Numbered from the stretch's first letter, positions 26,103-36,900 are shown. The stretch: 64,000 nucleotides of DNA from Chitinophagaceae bacterium (GCA_016720585.1 JADKKH010000001.1:248001-312000), one strand, 5' to 3'. Translations and numbers: made by a program. The notes: a model not told the origin generated them from the letters alone.

Positions 26103-29100
26103 ATGAATAAAGAAGATACCATAGGAAATTTGACGAACGCCTCATCCGGGGGCCTGGAATACGATTTCAGAAGAATTGAAAAAGCCTGGCAGCAGCAATG
26201 GAAAGAAACCAATGCTTATAAAGTATTTAATCCTGAGCCGGGCGAAGAATCTGTAAAGCCAAAATTTTATGTGCTGGATATGTTTCCTTACCCCAGCGGG
26301 GCAGGGTTGCATGTGGGACATCCCTTAGGTTATATCGCTTCTGATATCTACAGCCGCTTTAAAAAATTGAAAGGGTTCAATGTGCTGCACCCGATGGGCT
26401 TCGACAGTTTTGGTTTACCTGCGGAACAATATGCCCTGGATACGGGTCAGCATCCTGCGGAGACAACTAAGAAAAATATAGCCACATTCAAATCACAACT
26501 CGATAATATTGGTTTTTGTTACGACTGGAGCCGGGAAGTGCAAACCAGCGACCCCAACTATTATAAATGGACACAATGGATTTTTCTGCAACTGTTCAAT
26601 AGTTTTTTCTGCAATACAGAGAAGAAAGCCTTACCCATTTCATTGCTGATAAAAAAGTATGAAACCAAAGGGGCAACGCCGAAGTCAGGTCCGTTTATTC
26701 CCGGTAAACATTTTACAGCAGAACAATGGAACGGATATTCCAAACAACAGCAGGAAGAAATTTTAATGAACCGCCGCCTTGCATTCAGCAAGTTTGGTGA
26801 AGTCAACTGGTGTGAAGCTTTGGGAACGGTACTGGCCAATGATGAAGTAATAAATGGCGTAAGTGAAAGAGGCGGCCACCCGGTAGAAAAAAAGAAAATG
26901 CGCCAATGGTATTTACGCATTACTTCTTATGCAGACAGGTTGCTGGAAGGATTAGAAACAGTGGATTTTAGCGACAGCATGAAAGAAATGCAACGCAACT
27001 GGATCGGGAAGTCTTCAGGTGCTGAAATTGATTTTGAAGTTCGCCTCACCCCCAACCCCTCTCCTCACGGAGAGGGGGGCACATCTACCCGTTTTTTTCA
27101 GACTGTTGATAAAAGTTATTGGGAGGTGTTAAAAAAATATGGCCGGGAAAACAGAAAGAACGCCACCGAAGCTGAGGATATTCTCTGGCAAAGATTGCGG
27201 AATAAAAAATTAGGGGTAAAGGTAAGACGGCAACATGCAATACAGGGTTATATTGTTGATTTTGCATTGCTGGAAGTTAAGTTGGCTGTTGAAGTTGACG
27301 GGGAATATCACTCAGAACAGGAGCAACAACTTTATGACGAAGCCAGGACTAAATTTTTAAAGCAATACGATATTGATGTCATCCGCTTTACTAATGAAGA
27401 AGTGATTCAGGATTCAGATAATGTAATTAAGAGAATCAGCAAAGAAATAGAACAGAGAAAAGCAATGCTGGCACAAGATGCAGATGCACCGCCCTCTCCC
27501 TCTCCGACAGGAGAGGGTCGGGGTGAGGCTACACTCAGCGTTTACACCACCCGTCCCGATACCATCTTCGGTGTTGACTTTATGGTACTGGCTCCCGAAC
27601 ATGTACTGGTAGCTGAAATAACAACCACCGGACAAAAAGAAGCAATAGATAATTATTTACAGTACGTAAAAAGCCGGAGCGACAGGGAAAGACAGGCGGA
27701 AGTAAAACAAATTACTGGTTGCTTTACCGGCTCTTATGCCATTAACCCTTTTGATGGAAGGCAAATACCTATCTGGATTGCAGAGTATGTATTGGCGGGT
27801 TATGGTACCGGTGCTATTATGGCGGTTCCTTGCGGCGACCAGCGGGATTATGCTTTTGCCAAACATTTTAATATTCCCATCACCAATATTATTGGTGATT
27901 ATTATAATGGTGAAGAAGCCAACCCGACCAAAGAAGCCATCCTGCAAAACAGTGGTTTTTTAAATGGCCTGCTGATGAAAGATGCCATTGAAGTGGCGAT
28001 AAATAAAATTGAAGACCTGGGAATTGGTAAACGCCAGGTAAATTATAAAATGAGAGATGCGGGCTTTAGCCGTCAGCGGTATTGGGGTGAACCATTCCCT
28101 ATAAAATGGATTAATGGAAACCCTTATCCGTTAGATGAAAGCGAATTGCCTTTCGAATTGCCTCATGTTGATAATTACAAACCAGGTCCCAATGGGCAGG
28201 GTCCATTAGCTAACATACCTGATTGGGTCAATAAAAAAGTAAAACTATCCGCACAGCCAGAGTCTGAAGTCTCCCCTTTGTGGGGAGATTTAGAGGGGGC
28301 TGTAGGTGAGATTGAAACCTCCACCATGCCCGGGTATGCCGGCAGCAGCTGGTATTTTCTACGTTTTATGGATCCACATAACAACGAAACATTTTGTGAC
28401 AGAAAAGTTTCTGACTACTGGAACCAGGTGGATTTATATATTGGCGGTACCGAACATGCCGTAGGTCACTTGCTCTATAGCCGCATGTGGACTAAAGTAT
28501 TATTTGATCTGGGATTTATTGGTTTTGATGAACCGTTTAAAAAATTGCTTAATCAGGGGATGATCCAGGGGAGCAGCAGGTTTGTTTTTAGAGTTCATGG
28601 CAAAAATACTTTCGTATCAAACGGATTGAAAGATAATTATCAATTTGATTCGATTCATGTGGATGTAAATATGGTAGATGGAAATGAACTGGATACAAAC
28701 GCCTTTAAGAAATGGAAGCCCGAATTTGCCAATGCAGAATTTATTTTAGAAGATGGCAAATACATCTGCGGTTCCGAAGTTGAAAAAATGTCGAAATCAA
28801 AATTCAACACCGTCAACCCTGATGATTTGGTTCTTAAATACGGCGCCGACACATTCCGCATGTATGAAATGTTTCTTGGCCCGGTAGAAATGAGCAAACC
28901 CTGGGATACCAAGGGTATCGAAGGTGTTCACCGCTTCCTGAAAAAATTCTGGCGCTTATTTGCAGATGAAACAAAGGGATTGATCGTTACGGATGAGGAA
29001 CCAACAGCCGCAGAATTGAAAGTATTACACAACAGCATTAAAAAAATTGAAAGTGATACGGAGCGTTTCAGTTTCAATACGGCTGTCAGTGCTTTTATGA

Positions 29101-29486
29101 TTGCGACCAACGAGCTTACCGATTTAAAATGTCATAAAAGAAAAATACTGGAGCCAGTATTAATATTATTAGCTCCTTACGCACCGCATATCACTGCAGA
29201 ACTCTATAATTTATTAGGGTCTGAAGCCTCCCCCTTGTGGGGAGGTTTGGAGGGGGCTGCCTCTTATCCTGTATTTGAAGAAAAATATGTCAAAGAATCT
29301 ACCAAAGCATACCCGGTTGCCATCAATGGCAAAACAAGACTTGAGATCACCTTGCCCCTGGAGATCACCCAGCAACAGGTAGAAGAAATAGTTTTGAAAA
29401 ATGAGGTGGTACAAAAATGGCTGGAAGGCAAACAACCGAAGAAGATCATTTATGTAAAGAATAAGATGATCAATGTGGTGGTGTAG
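26103..29486 (+). CDS. leuS: leucyl-tRNA synthetase carrying an in-frame DUF559 nuclease-like insertion
   Basis: 1127 residues, about 180-200 longer than usual for the phylum. It charges tRNA-Leu and edits mischarged tRNA. Seen: HVGH (70-73), the editing motif TTRPDT (482-487), KMSKS (895-899) and GSSWYFLRF. The excess is explained by insertions. Residues about 315-476 hold a DUF559 endonuclease-like domain (E356, E358; D386 in YIVDF; E397, D399 in VEVDG; H403) between two inverted palindromic elements read as LTPNPSPHGEGG and PPSPSPTGEGRGEA. Two shorter element copies are read as EVSPLWGDLEGAV (about 723) and EASPLWGGLEGAA (about 1041). All keep the frame; no ATG precedes the nuclease core, so it is made as part of LeuS. 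Whether the synthetase or the nuclease is active cannot be told. Confidence 0.95.
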   Translation: MNKEDTIGNLTNASSGGLEYDFRRIEKAWQQQWKETNAYKVFNPEPGEESVKPKFYVLDMFPYPSGAGLHVGHPLGYIASDIYSRFKKLKGFNVLHPMGFDSFGLPAEQYALDTGQHPAETTKKNIATFKSQLDNIGFCYDWSREVQTSDPNYYKWTQWIFLQLFNSFFCNTEKKALPISLLIKKYETKGATPKSGPFIPGKHFTAEQWNGYSKQQQEEILMNRRLAFSKFGEVNWCEALGTVLANDEVINGVSERGGHPVEKKKMRQWYLRITSYADRLLEGLETVDFSDSMKEMQRNWIGKSSGAEIDFEVRLTPNPSPHGEGGTSTRFFQTVDKSYWEVLKKYGRENRKNATEAEDILWQRLRNKKLGVKVRRQHAIQGYIVDFALLEVKLAVEVDGEYHSEQEQQLYDEARTKFLKQYDIDVIRFTNEEVIQDSDNVIKRISKEIEQRKAMLAQDADAPPSPSPTGEGRGEATLSVYTTRPDTIFGVDFMVLAPEHVLVAEITTTGQKEAIDNYLQYVKSRSDRERQAEVKQITGCFTGSYAINPFDGRQIPIWIAEYVLAGYGTGAIMAVPCGDQRDYAFAKHFNIPITNIIGDYYNGEEANPTKEAILQNSGFLNGLLMKDAIEVAINKIEDLGIGKRQVNYKMRDAGFSRQRYWGEPFPIKWINGNPYPLDESELPFELPHVDNYKPGPNGQGPLANIPDWVNKKVKLSAQPESEVSPLWGDLEGAVGEIETSTMPGYAGSSWYFLRFMDPHNNETFCDRKVSDYWNQVDLYIGGTEHAVGHLLYSRMWTKVLFDLGFIGFDEPFKKLLNQGMIQGSSRFVFRVHGKNTFVSNGLKDNYQFDSIHVDVNMVDGNELDTNAFKKWKPEFANAEFILEDGKYICGSEVEKMSKSKFNTVNPDDLVLKYGADTFRMYEMFLGPVEMSKPWDTKGIEGVHRFLKKFWRLFADETKGLIVTDEEPTAAELKVLHNSIKKIESDTERFSFNTAVSAFMIATNELTDLKCHKRKILEPVLILLAPYAPHITAELYNLLGSEASPLWGGLEGAASYPVFEEKYVKESTKAYPVAINGKTRLEITLPLEITQQQVEEIVLKNEVVQKWLEGKQPKKIIYVKNKMINVVV
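27045..27077 (+). repeat. in-frame palindromic element, left border of the leuS insertion
   Basis: CTCACCCCCAA then CCCCTCTCC (27056-27064), loop TCAC, GGAGAGGGG (27069-27077). Same orientation (on the coding strand) as the recQ copy, inverted relative to the copy at 27498. Read as LTPNPSPHGEG. Confidence 0.9.
27087..27480 (+). mobile_element. DUF559 endonuclease-like domain inserted in leuS
   Basis: A complete DUF559 domain, a family with the restriction-endonuclease / very-short-patch-repair type fold (established knowledge). Landmarks in order: ENRKNATEAEDILWQRLRNK, RRQHAIQGYIVDFALLE, LAVEVDGEYHSEQEQQ, KFLKQYDIDVIRFTNEEV. Putative metal ligands D386, E397, D399 and the nearby H403 (LeuS numbering) are all present, so no inactivating change is visible. 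No in-frame ATG lies before the core. Flanked by inverted palindromic copies at 27045 and 27498. I infer that flanks and domain moved as one unit. Confidence 0.85.
27498..27529 (-). repeat. in-frame palindromic element, right border of the leuS insertion
   Basis: CCCTCTCC (27498-27505), loop GACA, GGAGAGGG (27510-27517), then TCGGGGTGAGG. It is the reverse complement form of the left border element. Read as SPSPTGEGRGEA; nearly identical to the ileS copy at 61473. Confidence 0.9.
28270..28301 (+). repeat. in-frame palindromic element in leuS (short form)
   Basis: CTCCCC, loop TTTGT, GGGGAG (28271-28287), then ATTTAGAGGGGGCT. Read as VSPLWGDLEGA. Same type as the copies at 29227 and 62451. 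Lies in the linker before GSSWYF. Confidence 0.88.
29227..29258 (+). repeat. in-frame palindromic element in leuS (short form)
   Basis: CCTCCCC, loop CTTGT, GGGGAGG (29227-29245), then TTTGGAGGGGGCT. Read as ASPLWGGLEGA near the C-terminus, between two loops of the anticodon-binding and C-terminal region. Confidence 0.88.
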
Positions 29487-29531
29487 ACTCCCCATATTAA
29501 TTTTACAAGCGGTGCCCACCTGAACGGTTTA

Positions 29532-29550
29532 GGTCGTAATTTGAACGACC
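29532..29550. promoter_or_regulatory. 6-bp dyad upstream of the tricorn-like protease gene
   Basis: GGTCGT, spacer AATTTGA, ACGACC; flanked by AACGGTTT and AAATCGTTTT, so the symmetry extends loosely further. It is 14 nt before the ATG at 29564 and could be an operator or a leader hairpin. Confidence 0.45.
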
Positions 29551-29563
29551 AAAATCGTTTTAC

Positions 29564-32500
29564 ATGAAAAAGTTTTTAACTGTTGCTGTACTTTTTTTAT
29601 CCGTCCAGCTTTTTTCACAAGACAATTCCTCTTATTTTCTTTCCAATCCCTGTCTGAGTCCCGATGGGCAAACCGTCATCTTCAGTTTTGAAGGTGATCT
29701 CTGGAAAGCCAATGTAAAAGACGGTCAGGCATCCCGCCTTACAGGCATGCAGGGTTATGAAACCTCGCCAAGGGTTTCTCCAGACGGCAAATGGATCGCT
29801 TTTACCGGAAGGCAATATGGAAATGCCGATGTTTATATAATGCCGGTAAATGGTGGTGAAGTAAAACAAATTACTTATCACAGCAGCAATGATGACGTAA
29901 CCAGCTGGAGCTGGGATTCAAAAAATATTTATTTCAACAGCAACCGGATGGGACAAATTGCCGGGTATAAAGTGCGTGCAGATGGCGGAACACCAATAAG
30001 AGTATTCGGTAATTATTTTTTCCAGTTTGATCATAATTTAATCGAACATCCATCCAGCGGTGAGCTATTTTTCAACGATACCTGGGAAAGCAGCAACCAG
30101 GTGCAACGTAAAAGATATAAAGGACCGTTCAACCCGGATATTCAATCGTATAACCTGAGAACAAAACAGCATAAAAAATATACAGACTGGGAAGGGAAAG
30201 ACTTTGGAGCTACAATTGATAAAAACGGGAACATCTATTTTATTTCTGATGAGGTGAATGGCGCATATAATTTATATGAATTAGCCGATGGAAAGAAAAA
30301 AGGTCTAACAAATTTTTCTTCTTCTATTAAAACTCCACAGGTAAATGCCAATGGGGGCAAAGTGATTTTTGAAAAAGATTACCAGTTGTGGTTGTACGAT
30401 GTTAAAACTGATAAAGAAACTAAACTGGATATTGCCATCATCCGGAACAATATACTGCCCAAAGAAAAAGATTTTGATGTTAAAGGAGCTATTACGGCCT
30501 ATGATGTTTCACCGGATGGTAAGAAGCTGGCTTTTGTTTCCAGGGGAGAATTATTTGTAAGTGATGTGGAAGGGAAATTCATTCAGCAATTGAACCGTGG
30601 TACTGCTGAACGGGTAACAGAACTAAAATGGTTGAGCGATAATAAAAAATTACTGTTTGCCCAAACAGCAGGGGGATATACCAATTTTTACACATTAGCG
30701 GCAGATAGTGGCGGGACTCCGAAACAAATAACCTCTGGTCAAAGAAGCAACAGGTCTATTGTTTTCAATAAAAACAGGAGTAAAGCTGTTTATATCAGCG
30801 GTAGCGACGAAATACGGCTGCTTGATTTGAAAACGATGGAAAGCAAAATGATTGTGAAAGATGAGTTGTGGGGCTTTCGGGCAAATGAGCCCAGGTTTTC
30901 TCCCAATGATGAGTATGTTTTGTTTACGGCTTACCGGAATTTCGAACAGGACATTTTTGTTTATAATATCAAAGAAAACAAAAGCACTAATCTAACCAAT
31001 ACGGGCATTACAGAAGACAATCCATTATGGTCGCCTGATAGCAAATACATTTATTTTACTTCGCAACGGTTGAAAGCAGCTTATCCTTTTGGTATGCCGA
31101 ATGCAAAAGTGTACCGGTTGCCGCTTGAAAAAATAGATGAACCTTATCGCCTTGATAAGTATAATGAATTATTTAAAGAGGAAAAGAAAGACACTTCTAA
31201 AAAAACAACACCTGCGGCATCTGTAGCAGATAATAAATCTGTTGCAATAGATGCTGACCGCATCATGGAAAGATTAGAACAATTAAGCCCTTCGCTGGGC
31301 GCACAATTCTTACAAGCTGTTTATCAAAAAGGAGAAAAGACGGCCGTATTATACACCAGTAATCATGGCGAAGGGAAAAATGCACTCTGGAAAACGGTGA
31401 TAGAACCCTTTGAACAAAATAAAACAGAGAAAATTGCCGGCACCGAGAACAGCTTCGGATTTGATATTGTGGAAGTAAGTGATAAATTATTTGTTCTGAT
31501 GGGTGGCACTATTCAAAAATTAAATCTGGAGGGGAATAAAGTTGATCCCATCCCTATCAGTTATACTTTCCGCAGAAACCTGTCAGCAGAATTCAGCCAG
31601 ATGTTTGAAGAAGCCCTGGCACAGATGCAGGAAAATTATTATGATGAAAAATTGCATGGGCTTGACTGGAAGAAAACAAAAGACTATTACCAGCAATTTA
31701 TTCCGCACCTGAATAACCGGGCCGATATGCGGACCTTGCTGAATGACATGTTAGGGGAATTGAATTCATCGCACCAGGGATTTGGTACCGTTGGCGATGA
31801 TGAAACGATCGCTTTGCAAAACCGTACCATGGAAACGGGTGTCATCTTTGAAGATAATGAACCGTATAAAGTAAAGTATGTCGTCAATCGTTCTGCAGCC
31901 GATAAGAAAGGGATTGATATTAAGCCCGGAGATATGCTGGTAAAAGTGAACAATGAAACAGTGAAAGCAACCACCGATCGTAATTATTATTTCACCCTGC
32001 CTTCATTGGACAAGGAGCTTAAATTAACGTTCAGCAGGGCTGGACAAATGATTGATGTAAAAATTCATCCGCAGGCAACCCTGTCTACCAACCTATATGA
32101 TGAGTGGATTGATGATAATCAAAAAAGAGTGGATGAAAAAGGCAAAGGCAGAATTGCGTATGGTCACATGAAGAATATGGGGGATGGAGAACTAAGCCAG
32201 TTCATTATTGATATGACACAAGAGTTAATTAATAAAGATGCCCTCATATTTGACCTTAGGTATAATACCGGCGGCAATGTGCATGATGAAGTGTTGAAAT
32301 TCCTGTCACAACGTTCTTACCTGCAATGGAAATTCAGGGAAGGTAAATTAACACCGCAATCCAATTTTTCGCCCAGCGACAAACCCATTGTTTTATTGAT
32401 CAATGAACAATCATTAAGTGATGCAGAAATGACAGCGCAGGGTTTCAAAGCATTAAAACTGGGAAAGATTATTGGTAATGGTACTTACCGCTGGATCATA

Positions 32501-32701
32501 TTCACCACTGGTATTGGTTTGGTGGATGGCTCCTCTGTCCGGATGCCTGTAGTGGGTTGTTATAGTCTGGACGGGAAAGACCTTGAAATGACCGGGGTGC
32601 AGCCTGATATATTAATCATCAATAGCTTCGAAGATAAATTGACAGGCAAAGACCCTCAGCTGGAAAGAGCCATCGGGGAAATTTTAAAACAAATAAAATA
32701 A
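29564..32701 (+). CDS. tricorn-like S41 family peptidase
   Basis: 1045 residues with an N-terminal signal peptide (MKKFLTVAVLFLSVQLFSQ), so it acts in the periplasm or outside. Residues 20-550 are two WD40/TolB-like propellers (SPDGQTVIFSFEGDLW; SPRVSPDGKWIAFTGRQ; WSPDSKYIYFTS). Then a helical core-1 region, a PDZ domain around 770-810 (ADKKGIDIKPGDMLVKVNN), and the S41 catalytic core. Likely catalytic residues by comparison with archaeal tricorn: H737 in SSHQGFG, nucleophile S952 with D953 in SLSDAEMT, and a Glu near 1011. Tricorn degrades peptides from larger proteases. Converges on the next gene with 8 nt between stops. Confidence 0.9.
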   Translation: MKKFLTVAVLFLSVQLFSQDNSSYFLSNPCLSPDGQTVIFSFEGDLWKANVKDGQASRLTGMQGYETSPRVSPDGKWIAFTGRQYGNADVYIMPVNGGEVKQITYHSSNDDVTSWSWDSKNIYFNSNRMGQIAGYKVRADGGTPIRVFGNYFFQFDHNLIEHPSSGELFFNDTWESSNQVQRKRYKGPFNPDIQSYNLRTKQHKKYTDWEGKDFGATIDKNGNIYFISDEVNGAYNLYELADGKKKGLTNFSSSIKTPQVNANGGKVIFEKDYQLWLYDVKTDKETKLDIAIIRNNILPKEKDFDVKGAITAYDVSPDGKKLAFVSRGELFVSDVEGKFIQQLNRGTAERVTELKWLSDNKKLLFAQTAGGYTNFYTLAADSGGTPKQITSGQRSNRSIVFNKNRSKAVYISGSDEIRLLDLKTMESKMIVKDELWGFRANEPRFSPNDEYVLFTAYRNFEQDIFVYNIKENKSTNLTNTGITEDNPLWSPDSKYIYFTSQRLKAAYPFGMPNAKVYRLPLEKIDEPYRLDKYNELFKEEKKDTSKKTTPAASVADNKSVAIDADRIMERLEQLSPSLGAQFLQAVYQKGEKTAVLYTSNHGEGKNALWKTVIEPFEQNKTEKIAGTENSFGFDIVEVSDKLFVLMGGTIQKLNLEGNKVDPIPISYTFRRNLSAEFSQMFEEALAQMQENYYDEKLHGLDWKKTKDYYQQFIPHLNNRADMRTLLNDMLGELNSSHQGFGTVGDDETIALQNRTMETGVIFEDNEPYKVKYVVNRSAADKKGIDIKPGDMLVKVNNETVKATTDRNYYFTLPSLDKELKLTFSRAGQMIDVKIHPQATLSTNLYDEWIDDNQKRVDEKGKGRIAYGHMKNMGDGELSQFIIDMTQELINKDALIFDLRYNTGGNVHDEVLKFLSQRSYLQWKFREGKLTPQSNFSPSDKPIVLLINEQSLSDAEMTAQGFKALKLGKIIGNGTYRWIIFTTGIGLVDGSSVRMPVVGCYSLDGKDLEMTGVQPDILIINSFEDKLTGKDPQLERAIGEILKQIK

Positions 32702-32709
32702 AACGGTGC

Positions 32710-33762
32710 TTATTTTTTTATAAATCGAATCATAGCACTGCTTCCTTCGGTACTGGCAAGATAAGCATCGTATCGTTCGTTATTGATTATGGCCACCATG
32801 TAAGAAGTGTTGGGTGGGATGGCGCCCATGTTTTCAGCCACCATGATTAATTCATTGGTTTGGTTCAGATCAGTAACCGCTAACCGGATGGTATAAGCAT
32901 GCCCGGTAAGCCGGATATGCTGGAACAATAATTTATCATTCAGGAAAAGTGAAATGGAATCTCCGTCTATCTCGGCATTATCATAAAACCGAAGTTCAAT
33001 TGAATCGCCGGTGACCGGAATATCTTTTATAAATAATTTTTTTCGGGAAATAAACTTTTCTTCGATGGTCAGGGGTTTTACCGGTTCAATTATTTTTTCA
33101 ACCGGCTGAGGTCTTTCCGGTTCCGGGTCAATCTTAGGACCGGGTTGTTTAGCATCGGGAATTATCACGGATGGTTTCCCATCAGGAATTGTTTTAACCG
33201 GTTCTTCATGGATACTTATAGACGGCTGCGAAAGATGGGCAATACTGTCAATAATATCCGGGTCATTTCCACCCATCAGGTAATTATCAATGACATAATC
33301 CCATTCATCTTCAAAAAAAGGAGTTGTAGTTTTTTCAAGATGGACCGTTCCTTTCAGTTTGGTCTCCTCTTCTTTTTTGGCGACTTTACCATCCAGCATC
33401 ATTTTACTGCCACCGGGGCAGTTAAAATCAGCCCTTGAAAGCATCGGGGTCTTGCCGGGTACAGAAATGCTGAAACGTCCTGATTTTTCATCCAGCAACT
33501 GGTCATCCCACCAGACGGCTTCATTGGTTTTGCTGTCAAAATACCCCCGGATACTGTACCGATGGTAATTATTCGCCGATTCGTAGTAATACGAGGTTCC
33601 TTTAAGACTATCGCCTTCCAGAATGATCTTTAATTCCACGTTCTGCCGGTTGATTTTACCTTTCCAGACCCCGGTAATCATCTGGGCGGAAGCCTTGTTT
33701 GCTGACAGGCAGCCTAACAGTAAAATAAGGACGATAACAGGGCAATTTCCGGGTCTTTTCAT
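32710..33762 (-). CDS. secreted protein of unknown function with a repeat-poor beta-rich tail
   Basis: 350 residues from the ATG at 33762, where a signal peptide starts (MKRPGNCPVIVLILLLGCLS); the frame is open further upstream to a GTG at 33855. The first domain (about 25-150) opens ITGVWKGKINRQNVELKIIL and describes a barrel like that of small-molecule-binding lipocalin-like or META-type domains. A Pro/Glu-rich linker (PKIDPEPERPQPVEKI) leads to a C-terminal domain with LRFYDNAEIDGDSISLFLN and a stretch on hydrogen-bonded strands ending YDAYLASTEGSSAMIRFIKK, seen in Bacteroidota secreted proteins. No enzyme motif. Function unknown. Confidence 0.7.
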   Translation of the reverse strand: MKRPGNCPVIVLILLLGCLSANKASAQMITGVWKGKINRQNVELKIILEGDSLKGTSYYYESANNYHRYSIRGYFDSKTNEAVWWDDQLLDEKSGRFSISVPGKTPMLSRADFNCPGGSKMMLDGKVAKKEEETKLKGTVHLEKTTTPFFEDEWDYVIDNYLMGGNDPDIIDSIAHLSQPSISIHEEPVKTIPDGKPSVIIPDAKQPGPKIDPEPERPQPVEKIIEPVKPLTIEEKFISRKKLFIKDIPVTGDSIELRFYDNAEIDGDSISLFLNDKLLFQHIRLTGHAYTIRLAVTDLNQTNELIMVAENMGAIPPNTSYMVAIINNERYDAYLASTEGSSAMIRFIKK

Positions 33763-33863
33763 AAGGTAAAGACTGTTTGGAATCACTAACGTTTTTCCGT
33801 GCTGAATATTTTCTGCTGAAAAGTTGCTGCACTGAAAAAAAATCATAACTTCCACCCGGAAAA

Positions 33864-33879
33864 CTCCCCTACGGGAGGG
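33864..33879. repeat. short palindrome with T-run in a divergent intergenic region
   Basis: CTCCC, loop CTAC, GGGAG, then GGTTTT. Short GC palindrome of the same style as the in-gene elements, placed 31 nt before the adhesin start. Could also work as a terminator. Confidence 0.5.
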
Positions 33880-33909
33880 TTTTAATATTCAATCAACCAA
33901 ACTTTGTTT

Positions 33910-36900
33910 ATGAAGAAATTATACTTCCTGGTGCTTTCGTTACTATTGTTAACGGGATATTCAGCCCAGAGCCAGTGCACTTTTGCTAGTTCTTTTGGTA
34001 GTGCCACTATCAATCCAACAGGTGCCATTGTTACAATCTCTACCTGCTCGTTTGCCGGAGAATATTCCACGATCAACGGAGCCGTGAGTGGTCAGACACT
34101 CAATTTTACTTTTTCAAACCTTGGAACCGGTGCTTATATAACAATTCACAGCGGTACTCCAGCCGGACCTATTATTGCATCAGGCCCATCGCCTCTTTCA
34201 TTTGCAAATACATTTACCGGAACTCTTTATGCACATTGGTCACTCAATGCAGCCTGTGGAACAGACGGTAGCTGTCATACAACTACTGTGCAGTGTACAA
34301 GTTGCCTTCCGGTACCCTGTACCAATTCTTCATCTTTTGGATCTGCAACCATTAACCCAACTGGAACTGTTGTAACAATCTCCACCTGCTCTTTTGCGGG
34401 AGAGTACTCTACGATTTCCGGAGCCGTAAATGGTCAGACATTAAGATTTACAAGTAGTATTCCCACTGATTATATTACAATACATTCTGGAACTTTCAAT
34501 GGCCCCGTGTTAGCATCAGGCACAACACCGCTTGTATTTGCCAACACATTTACGGGTACTGTTTATGCACACTGGAATACACCCGGTTGTGGTAGCGATG
34601 CCACATGCCGAACAACTACCGTACAGTGTACCAGTTGCTTGGTGTCAAATGATGTTTGTGCCGGAGCGCTTCCAATTGCTTGTGCTGGTACCGTAACGGG
34701 CACCACCGTCGGTGCTACTTCAGATGCAGTGCCCACTTGTGTTACTACGCTAAACACAGCACCTGGAGTTTGGTACACATTTGTAGGAACTGGACAATCA
34801 ACGGTTTTAAGCCTTTGCGGTTCTAGTTATGACACTAAGATCGGTGTGTTCAGCGGTACTTGTGCCTCACTGGTTTGTGTAACCGGTAATGATGATGCTT
34901 GCGGTTTACAGTCTTCAGTAACTTTTACTGCTACGTTAGGCACAACTTATTACGTGCTGGTCACTGGTTTCGGCACAGCCTCAGGCGCATTTACTTTAAC
35001 CAGGACCTGCATACCTGCAATTCCTAATGATCTTTGTACAGGCGCCATTACGATTGGTTGTGGTCAGACGATTACCGGTACAACTGTTGGATCTACAATA
35101 GATGCTGCAACACCTACCTGTGTTACATCATTAAATACAGCGGGTGGTATCTGGTATACTTTTGTTGGTAACGGTGCTGCTAATACCTTAACTATGTGCA
35201 CAGGTACTGCCTATGACAGTAAAATTGGTGTATTTACAGGCACCTGTGCAGCTCTGGTTTGTGTTACAGGCAATGATGATTTCTGTGGCCTTCAATCACA
35301 GGTAACTTTTGCTACAACGCTGGGAACTACCTATTATGTAATAGTTACAGGTTTCGGTACAGCTACCGGTGCATTTACGTTAACAAGAACCAGCGCTCCG
35401 CTTCCAAATGATGTTTGTACGGGAGCCATTAATATTAATTGCGGCCAGACTATTACTGGTTCTACTGCTTGTGGAGCTACACTAGACGCTGTTCCAAGCT
35501 GTACTACCACACTGAATACTGCACCGGGACTCTGGTATCAACTTGTTGGCGATGGTTCACCTGTTACTTTGAGCCTTTGTGGTTCTTCCTTTGATACAAA
35601 AATTGGTGTCTTCAGAGGTACGTGTGCTGCATTGGTTTGCGTTGTTGGTAATGATGATTTCTGTGGTCTTCAATCACAGGTTACATTCACTGCAAATGCA
35701 GGATTTACATATTATATATTGGTAACCGGATTTGGAACTGCAAACGGAAACTTCACATTAACCCGAACCTGTGCGCCGATTTGTACCGGCGTTCCTTCAC
35801 CCGGATCTGTCACCCCGGTAACTTCTACAATTTGTATCGGATCAACTTTTACATTAACATGTAGCGGTTATCCTCCCAATACCGGTCTCACCTTCCAGTG
35901 GAGCTCAGCTCCAGCAGCTGCTGGACCTTATACGGTAATCCCAGGGGCAACCAGCAATGTTTACACATTTACTGCAGCTGCCACTGCTTATTATACATGT
36001 ACTGTAACTTGTACAAACGCAGGAGGTGGTTCCAGTACTACTGCTCCACCGGTTGTGGTAAATGTCAGTAACCCGGTTCATACCGTTTTTACAGCAACAA
36101 ACCCTGTATGTTCAGCTGGTATCTTAACCATAACAGGTACTGTTTCCGGAGGCCTTAACCTTGGAAATTATACGCATACGCTTACTGGTCCGGGCACTAT
36201 TGGCCCAGCAGTGCCTTCCGGTCCTAATAACTCAAGTGTGAGCTTTACGGTAACTAATATGCCTGCAGGTAACCAGAATTATATTCTTACATCAACAGAT
36301 CCTGTAGGTTGTTCAAAAGCAACAACTATCCCTGTTACTGTTAACCTGACACCAGTAGTGACACTTGCTCCGGCTGTTTCAACCATTTGTAATGGCAATA
36401 TCCTGCCTATTACCGGAACGGTTACTACAGGCACAGGTACGTATACTTACAGCCCGTTAACAGAATTGTATACAGATCCAGCTGCCACTGTCGCATACAC
36501 AGGTACAGCTCTGGCATCTGGTGGAATTATTTATGCAAGACCATCTGTTACCAGGACCTATACGGCTACTGTAACAAGTGCCCTCGGTTGTTCCAGTACA
36601 ACTCCAATAACAATTACTGTAAATCAATTACCGGCTATTACGGTTCAACCAGCTCCGCCAACGCAAACAATTTGCCCGGGCTTTAATGTTGTTTATACGG
36701 TTGGAGCAACCGGAGCAGGCTTAACCTACCAGTGGCGCAGGAATGGTGTTAACCTGATTGATGCCGGTTTTGTTTCAGGAGCTACCACAAATACATTAAC
36801 CCTGTCTACGGTTTCAACCGCTAACAACGGAAGTTATGATGTAGTTGTAAGTGGTACATGTCCTCCGTCAGTTACTTCCAATGCTGTTGTGCTGGCAGTA

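Noticed and set aside
27045..27529. The leuS insertion as an intein
   Set aside because: No Cys/Ser/Thr splice junction with a terminal His-Asn pair is present at the borders, and the inserted part is bordered by palindromic DNA elements read as Pro/Gly-rich sequence. It should stay in the mature protein.
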